Assembly (NCBI RefSeq): GCF_024170165.1
Contig: NZ_JALJXP010000006.1
Coordinates: 124,001-188,000 of the forward strand
Direction of reading: 5' to 3'
Length of the DNA stretch: 64,000 nucleotides
Source: Pseudomonas nitroreducens
GTDB lineage: Bacteria; Pseudomonadota; Gammaproteobacteria; Pseudomonadales; Pseudomonadaceae
Shown: in pieces, positions 59,462-64,000 of the stretch
Layout: each line of letters opens with the position of its first letter
Position numbering within the stretch: position 1 is the stretch's first letter
The notes under the pieces: model-generated
Databases searched by the model: none
Seen by the model: only the letters and a program-made list of their open reading frames with translations
What the model was told of the DNA's origin: nothing
Program-made: the position numbers and the translations under genes

Positions 59462-59488
59462 GGCGGATAACGCCCGACGTTATCCGCC
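59462..59488. repeat. 11-bp-stem extragenic palindrome
   Basis: GGCGGATAACG (59462-59472), CCCGA loop, CGTTATCCGCC (59478-59488), perfect stem. It resembles the GCGGATAACG dispersed hairpins common in Pseudomonas intergenic DNA. It may also act at the 3' end of nfeD. Confidence 0.65.
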
Positions 59489-59502
59489 GTTCGGCCTTGC
59501 CT

Positions 59503-59949
59503 TCAGACGGGTTCGACGAGCAGCAGAACACCATCCTGTCCGGTCACACGAACTTGCGCGCCCACCGGCAGGTCCGGCCCGCTGACCAGCCAGACGCTGT
59601 CACCGACGCGGATCTTGCCGCGCCCGCCGACGATGGCGTCATGCAGGGCGAATTGCCGGCCGACCAGCTCGCTGCCGCGGCGGTTGAGGCTGGAAGGGAC
59701 GGCCTGGCGCTTGTTGAGGCGCTGGTGGTTCCACCAGTACAGCGCGGTGAGGATCGCCAGCACGCCGAAGGCCAGGCACTGCCAGACCCAGTCCAGCCCC
59801 GGCAGCAGGAAGGACAGCACGCCGGTCAGCGCCGCGGCGATGCCGATCCACAGCAGGTAGCCGCCGGCACCGAAGATTTCCAGGATCAGCAGGACGATGC
59901 CCAGGCCCAGCCAGTCCCAGAAACCGAGGTTCTGGAGAAAGGCGGCCAT
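59503..59949 (-). CDS. NfeD-like membrane protein
   Basis: A 148-residue protein. Three to four N-terminal helices (LGIVLLILEIFGAGGYLLWI, AALTGVLSFLLPGLDWVWQC, FGVLAILTALYWW) and a C-terminal OB-fold (about residues 85-148, GSELVGRQFALHDAIVGGRG, GAQVRVTGQDG). This short NfeD1b form lacks the ClpP-like protease part. Its start overlaps the stop of the SPFH gene (TGATG), so the two are coupled. Such pairs act together in membrane-domain organisation. Confidence 0.92.
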   Translation of the reverse strand: MAAFLQNLGFWDWLGLGIVLLILEIFGAGGYLLWIGIAAALTGVLSFLLPGLDWVWQCLAFGVLAILTALYWWNHQRLNKRQAVPSSLNRRGSELVGRQFALHDAIVGGRGKIRVGDSVWLVSGPDLPVGAQVRVTGQDGVLLLVEPV

Positions 59950-60875
59950 CAGCTACGGCCCTTGGTTTCGCCGAAGGTGGCCTTGACGATCTCACCGATG
60001 CCGCCGACCGCGCCGATCACCTGGCTGGCTTCCAGCGGCATCAGCACGATCTTGCTGTTGTTCGAGCTGGCCAGCTGGCCGAGGGCGTCGACGTACTTCT
60101 GCGCGACGAAGTAGTTGATCGCCTGCACGTTGCCGCTGGCGATGGCTTCGGAGACCACCTGGGTCGCCTTGGCTTCGGCTTCGGCCTGGCGCTCACGGGC
60201 CTCGGATTCGAGGAAGGCCGACTGGCGCAGGCCTTCGGCTTCGAGAATCTGTGCCTGCTTCTTGCCCTCGGCGGTGAGGATCTCCGCAGCGCGGCGGCCT
60301 TCGGCTTCGAGGATCTGCGCGCGCTTGAGGCGCTCGGCCTTCATCTGGCTGGCCATGGCCTCCACCAGGTCGGCCGGCGGGCTGATGTCCTTGATCTCGA
60401 TACGGGTGACTTTCAGGCCCCAGGGCGCGGTGGCCTCGTCGACGGTGCGCAGCAGGCGTTCGTTGATCGCGTCGCGCTGGCTGAGCATGTGGTCCAGCTC
60501 CATGGAGCCGAGCACGGTGCGGATGTTGGTCATCACCAGGTTGCGCACGGCGTTTTCCAGTCCGCTCACTTCATAGGCGGCCTGTGCCGCGTCGACCACC
60601 TGGAAGAAGCACACGGCGTCGATCTGCACGATGGCGTTGTCGGCGCTGATGGCCTCCTGCGGCGGCACGTCGAGCACGCGCTCCATCATGTTGATCTTCT
60701 GGCCGACGCGGTCCACCACCGGAATGATGATGCTCAGTCCCGGCTTCAGGGTGACGGTGTAGCGGCCGAAGCGCTCGATGGTCCATTCGAAACCCTGGGG
60801 CACGACCTTGAACCCCATGAGGACGATGACGATGGCGAGGATGACGAACAGCAGGGCAACACTGCCGATTTCCAT
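59949..60875 (-). CDS. SPFH/stomatin-family membrane protein (QmcA type)
   Basis: A 308-residue protein. One N-terminal helix ([20 protein letters not shown]) and the SPFH domain (about residues 25-190: [60 protein letters not shown]). A helical coiled-coil region follows ([35 protein letters not shown]-like repeats of Ala and Glu). It forms large ring or cage oligomers in the membrane with NfeD. The start MEIGSV at 60875 follows GGAGT; upstream residues of a longer frame look unused. Confidence 0.93.
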   Translation of the reverse strand: MEIGSVALLFVILAIVIVLMGFKVVPQGFEWTIERFGRYTVTLKPGLSIIIPVVDRVGQKINMMERVLDVPPQEAISADNAIVQIDAVCFFQVVDAAQAAYEVSGLENAVRNLVMTNIRTVLGSMELDHMLSQRDAINERLLRTVDEATAPWGLKVTRIEIKDISPPADLVEAMASQMKAERLKRAQILEAEGRRAAEILTAEGKKQAQILEAEGLRQSAFLESEARERQAEAEAKATQVVSEAIASGNVQAINYFVAQKYVDALGQLASSNNSKIVLMPLEASQVIGAVGGIGEIVKATFGETKGRS

Positions 60876-60999
60876 GCGAGGGACTCCTTGTCTGCTTGGG
60901 TAATGGGTGTATGGATCGAGTGTAACCGGCACGCCAGGCAGGCATGCAGGAAAGTCCGGCAGGCGAACGCGGGTTTTCCTCAGGCGCCGGACCTGCGGC

Positions 61000-62784
61000 C
61001 TATTTCTGCTCGCTTTGCGGGGTGACCCGCATGACTTCCTCGATGGTCGTCAGGCCGGCTGCGACCTTCTGCGCGCCGGAAAGGCGCAGGCTGCGCATGC
61101 CTTCCTTGAAGGCCTGGCGACGCAGCGGGATGAGGTCGGTGTCGGCGGTGATCAGTTCCTTCAGCGATTCGCTCAGCAGCATGATCTCGTACACGCCGGC
61201 GCGTCCGCGGTAGCCGGTATCGCGGCACTCCAGACAGCCGACGGCCTGGTGCGCACCGGTGGGCAGCGGGGCGTTCCACGGGCGGGTGACTTCCTGCCAG
61301 TCCTCCTCGTGCAGCTCCATCGGCGACTTGCAGTGCGGGCACAGGGTACGCACCAGGCGCTGGGCCATGACGCCGAGCACGGTGGCACGGATCAGGTAAT
61401 AGGGCACGCCCAGTTCCAGCAGACGGGTGATGGCGGTGGGCGAGTCGTTGGTGTGCAGGGTAGAGAGCACCAGGTGCCCGGTGAGCGCTGCCTGGATCGC
61501 CATCTCGGCGGTTTCCAGGTCGCGGATTTCGCCGACCATGATGATGTCCGGGTCCTGACGCAGCAGGGCGCGTACGCCGCTGGCGAAAGTCAGGTCGATG
61601 TTGTGCTGCACCTGCATCTGGTTGAACGAGGGTTCGATCATCTCGATCGGGTCCTCGATGGTGCAGAGGTTCACCTCGTCGGTCGCCAGCTGCTTGAGCG
61701 TGGTGTAGAGCGTGGTGGTCTTGCCCGAACCGGTGGGCCCGGTGACCAGGATGATGCCGTTGGGCTGGCTGGTCATGCTTTCCCAGCGACGCAGGTCGTC
61801 GGGAGAGAAGCCGAGCTGGTCGAAGCTCTTGAGCAGCACCTCGGGGTCGAAGATACGCATCACCATCTTCTCGCCGAAGGCGGTGGGCAGGGTCGAGAGG
61901 CGCAGCTCCACCTCGGCGCCGTCGGGGGTCTTGGTCTTCACCCGGCCATCCTGCGGCTTGCGCTTCTCGGCGACGTTCATCCGGCCCAGGGACTTCAGGC
62001 GGCTGACCACCGCCATGCTGACCTGCGGCGGGAACTGATAGACGTTGTGCAGCACGCCGTCGATGCGGAAACGCACGGTACCCTGCTCGCGGCGCGGTTC
62101 GATGTGGATATCGCTGGCGCGCTGCTGGAAGGCGTACTGGAACAGCCAGTCGACGATGGTGACGATGTGCGCGTCGTTGGCATCGGGTTCCTGGTCGCTG
62201 GCGCCCAGGTTGAGCAGCTGTTCGAAGTTGCCGATGCCGCTGATCTTCTGGTCCTGCGAACTGGCGCCGGTCACCGACTTGGCGAGGCGGTAGAACTCCA
62301 CGGTGAAGCGCTGGATATCCACCGGGTTGGCGACCACGCGCCTGATCGGGCGCTTGAGCACGTGGGTGAGGTTGCTCTCCCAGGCGTGCACGAACGGCTG
62401 CGCGCTGGCGATGGTGACTTCATCCGGCGCCACTGCGACCGCGAGGATCTGGTGGCGCTGGGCGAAGGCGTAGGACATCAGCGGGGTGACCGCGGCGACG
62501 TCGATCTTCAGCGGGTCGATGCGCAGGTAGGGCTGCCCGGAAAAGTCCGCCAGCCACCTCACCAGGCTGTCCAGGTCCAGCTTGTGCCCCGGCCGCTGGC
62601 GGTCCGCGACCTGCTGCGCGGCGAGGAACTCCAGCGGGTGCTGCTGGTTCTTCACGGCGCTGCGGCGGATCGCCAGGCACTGCTCGGCGTCATCCTGGGC
62701 GACGCGGCCCTGGGTGACCAGCTCGCGCAGGATGTCGCCCAGATCGAGCGGATGGTCCTGGGCGGATGGGGCAAAGACGGACAT
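61000..62784 (-). CDS. GspE/PilB-type secretion or pilus ATPase, stand-alone
   Basis: A 594-residue hexameric ATPase. An N-terminal GspE/PilZ-interaction region (about 1-180) is followed by the ATPase core: [20 protein letters not shown], Walker [13 protein letters not shown] (about residue 350), Asp box [20 protein letters not shown] and Walker [22 protein letters not shown] zinc tetracysteine (CPHCKSP and CLECRDTG) lies near the C-terminus. No gspF, pilC, prepilin or secretin gene lies nearby, so it may serve a system encoded elsewhere or be a regulatory orphan. The last stop is 125 nt from the SPFH start. Confidence 0.9.
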   Translation of the reverse strand: MSVFAPSAQDHPLDLGDILRELVTQGRVAQDDAEQCLAIRRSAVKNQQHPLEFLAAQQVADRQRPGHKLDLDSLVRWLADFSGQPYLRIDPLKIDVAAVTPLMSYAFAQRHQILAVAVAPDEVTIASAQPFVHAWESNLTHVLKRPIRRVVANPVDIQRFTVEFYRLAKSVTGASSQDQKISGIGNFEQLLNLGASDQEPDANDAHIVTIVDWLFQYAFQQRASDIHIEPRREQGTVRFRIDGVLHNVYQFPPQVSMAVVSRLKSLGRMNVAEKRKPQDGRVKTKTPDGAEVELRLSTLPTAFGEKMVMRIFDPEVLLKSFDQLGFSPDDLRRWESMTSQPNGIILVTGPTGSGKTTTLYTTLKQLATDEVNLCTIEDPIEMIEPSFNQMQVQHNIDLTFASGVRALLRQDPDIIMVGEIRDLETAEMAIQAALTGHLVLSTLHTNDSPTAITRLLELGVPYYLIRATVLGVMAQRLVRTLCPHCKSPMELHEEDWQEVTRPWNAPLPTGAHQAVGCLECRDTGYRGRAGVYEIMLLSESLKELITADTDLIPLRRQAFKEGMRSLRLSGAQKVAAGLTTIEEVMRVTPQSEQK

Positions 62785-62839
62785 GCGGACTCCCTACTTC
62801 CAGTGGCGGGTCACAGGCCCGCAGCGATGCCGAGCCAGC

Positions 62840-64000
62840 TTATTTCAAAAGCGCCTTCCACGGCTTGAGGGTCAGCACAGTATGGGCCTGGGCCGCGAGG
62901 GCATCCAGGCGCCCCTCGGCGTCGGGAGTGACGAGCAGCTCCTGCAGCTTGGCCAGTTCGCCGTACAGGCGGTCGGTTTCCGGCAGCTCCAGCACGCCGC
63001 GCGCCAGGCGCAGCCAGACCAGCATGCGCTGCAGGCGCGGCAGCTGGTCGGCGAGTACCTCGGGCAGTTGCTGGGCGCGTTGCAGCGGCATGGCCTGGGC
63101 CTCTTCGGCCAGGGTGCGCTGCAGCCACTTGCCGACGGCGGAGCCGCCCAGGCGATTGGCGCGTTCGTTGCGCTCGCTGGTCCAGGCCTTGCCCAGCAGC
63201 CAGCGCGAGGTGCTCAGGGAGAACTGACCCCAGCGCAGGTTGGCCAGTTCCTCGCGGAAGGCGGCCGGCATCTGCTGGCGTACGCTTTCGTCGTGCTGAC
63301 CCTGCTCGATGCGCGGCTGCCAGTCGGTAATCAGCGCGTCGAGGGCGGCACGCAGCTCGCGGGTGGTGGCGCGCGGGACGGCCTGGCCGAGGCTGCCGAG
63401 CAGGGCGCGCAGGTCCACCAGTTGCTGCAGCCAGCTTTCCAGCAGGCTCCAGTGGCCGTTGAAGCGGTATTGCTCGGCCAGGCGCTGGCTGCTGCCCAGC
63501 AGCGACCAGGACAGCGCGGCGAAGGCGCCGTCCAGCGGGGTTTCATGCAGCAGCTTCTGGGTGTCGGGCTGGATGCTGTAGCTGGCCGGATCGAACAGGC
63601 GGTAGCCACGCTCGGCCTTGCTGATGTCGCAGGGCATCAGCGCCAGGTCCGCGGCCAGTTCGATGGCCAGGTCCAGCAGCGCCTCGGGCTCGCCCTGGCG
63701 CAATTCCAGTTCCAGCTCGCAGATTTCTTCTTCCTGCTTGCCGGCGATGACCTTGCCCAGGTCCAGCGCGGCCTCGATCACCACCTTGGCCTTGCCGCGG
63801 CCCCAGGCGATCTCGGCGCGCTGGCGGGTGAAGTCGGTGCTGAAGATCGGCTTCAGGCTCTTCTTGTCCAGGTCGGCCAGGGCGACTGGCCAGCACTGGT
63901 CGTCGAGCTTCTTCAGGTCGAGCTTGTTCTTCTCCAGGTACCAGTCCCACTCGTTGCGTTCGGACAGGCCGGCGACGCTCTGGCCACGGGTCTTCAGGGT
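62840..64000 (-). CDS. CYTH-CHAD domain protein (inorganic triphosphatase type), 5'-partial
   Basis: The frame is open to the window edge, so the N-terminus is missing; 386 residues are visible. The right part is the end of a CYTH domain (ARG then a Glu/Lys-rich EEEICELELEL strand and EIAWGRGKAKVV), where acidic and basic residues line the triphosphate tunnel. It is followed by a CHAD domain, seen as helical arginine/histidine-rich segments (LEQYRFNGHWSLLESWLQQL-like, RNERANRLGGSAVGKWL, PRLQRMLVWLRLARGVLEL). The YgiF type cleaves inorganic triphosphate, and CHAD domains bind polyphosphate (family knowledge). The ATG seen at 63784 is an internal GTG and not the start. Confidence 0.85.
   Translation of the reverse strand, partial: TLKTRGQSVAGLSERNEWDWYLEKNKLDLKKLDDQCWPVALADLDKKSLKPIFSTDFTRQRAEIAWGRGKAKVVIEAALDLGKVIAGKQEEEICELELELRQGEPEALLDLAIELAADLALMPCDISKAERGYRLFDPASYSIQPDTQKLLHETPLDGAFAALSWSLLGSSQRLAEQYRFNGHWSLLESWLQQLVDLRALLGSLGQAVPRATTRELRAALDALITDWQPRIEQGQHDESVRQQMPAAFREELANLRWGQFSLSTSRWLLGKAWTSERNERANRLGGSAVGKWLQRTLAEEAQAMPLQRAQQLPEVLADQLPRLQRMLVWLRLARGVLELPETDRLYGELAKLQELLVTPDAEGRLDALAAQAHTVLTLKPWKALLK

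Overview
This is a high-GC chromosomal segment of a Pseudomonas species. From about 9.1 to 59.3 kb the gene content and order follow what I remember of the P. aeruginosa PAO1 block from oprE (PA0291) to lgt (PA0341). Several differences, including no aguB and no aaaA-type gene, point to a relative in the P. aeruginosa / P. nitroreducens / P. citronellolis neighbourhood rather than P. aeruginosa itself. The organism call is an inference from gene order and protein sequence, not a database result. No rRNA, tRNA, CRISPR array, insertion sequence or prophage gene was seen.

Layout. 1-6.6 kb: the 3' part of an exopolysaccharide locus. It holds a polymerase-like membrane protein fused to a glycoside hydrolase (5' end outside the window), a family-4-type glycosyltransferase, RmlA, a PslA/WcaJ-like initiating sugar-phosphate transferase and a Wza/PslD-like outer-membrane export lipoprotein, closed by a terminator. 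7.2-10.5 kb: two tandem OprD-family porins, the second being the OprE position. 10.7-25 kb: polyamine catabolism and uptake. This covers agmatine deiminase (aguA), a TetR regulator, an orphan polyamine-binding protein, divergent spuI, and the spuABCDEFGH operon (gamma-glutamylation enzymes, transaminase, two binding proteins and one ABC transporter).

25-34.7 kb: an acyl-homoserine-lactone acylase (HacB type) with a divergent AraC regulator, then a run of small exported or conserved proteins. 34.7-39.9 kb: serA divergent from D-2-hydroxyglutarate dehydrogenase, which recycles the side product of SerA; then a fumarylacetoacetate-hydrolase-family protein, an SdiA-regulated-type beta-propeller protein and the OB-fold protein CarO. 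40.1-48.3 kb: a second polyamine locus on the minus strand (ABC importer, amino-acid/polyamine permease, acetylpolyamine amidohydrolase) with its own AraC-type regulator. 48.4-59.3 kb: carP, yegP, rpiA, ilvA, two DUF2269 membrane proteins, a HAD phosphatase, rppH, ptsP, an NRDE protein, a TauE/SafE permease and lgt. 59.5-64 kb: NfeD, an SPFH protein, a stand-alone GspE-type ATPase and the 3' part of a CYTH-CHAD protein; here the remembered PAO1 order ends, at a cluster of REP-type repeats.

Most interesting signals: (i) the polymerase-glycosidase fusion at the left edge; (ii) a four-half-site array with an exact 11-bp period before carO, repeated as a two-half-site box before carP, so the two genes probably share one OmpR-type regulator; (iii) twin 19-bp near-identical sites between the TetR gene and aguA, where aguB is missing; (iv) paired direct repeats upstream of the second polyamine importer next to an AraC-type gene; (v) strong hairpins in several spu intercistronic gaps; (vi) inverted repeats framing the serA/D2HGDH divergent promoter; (vii) a two-module intergenic repeat present twice.
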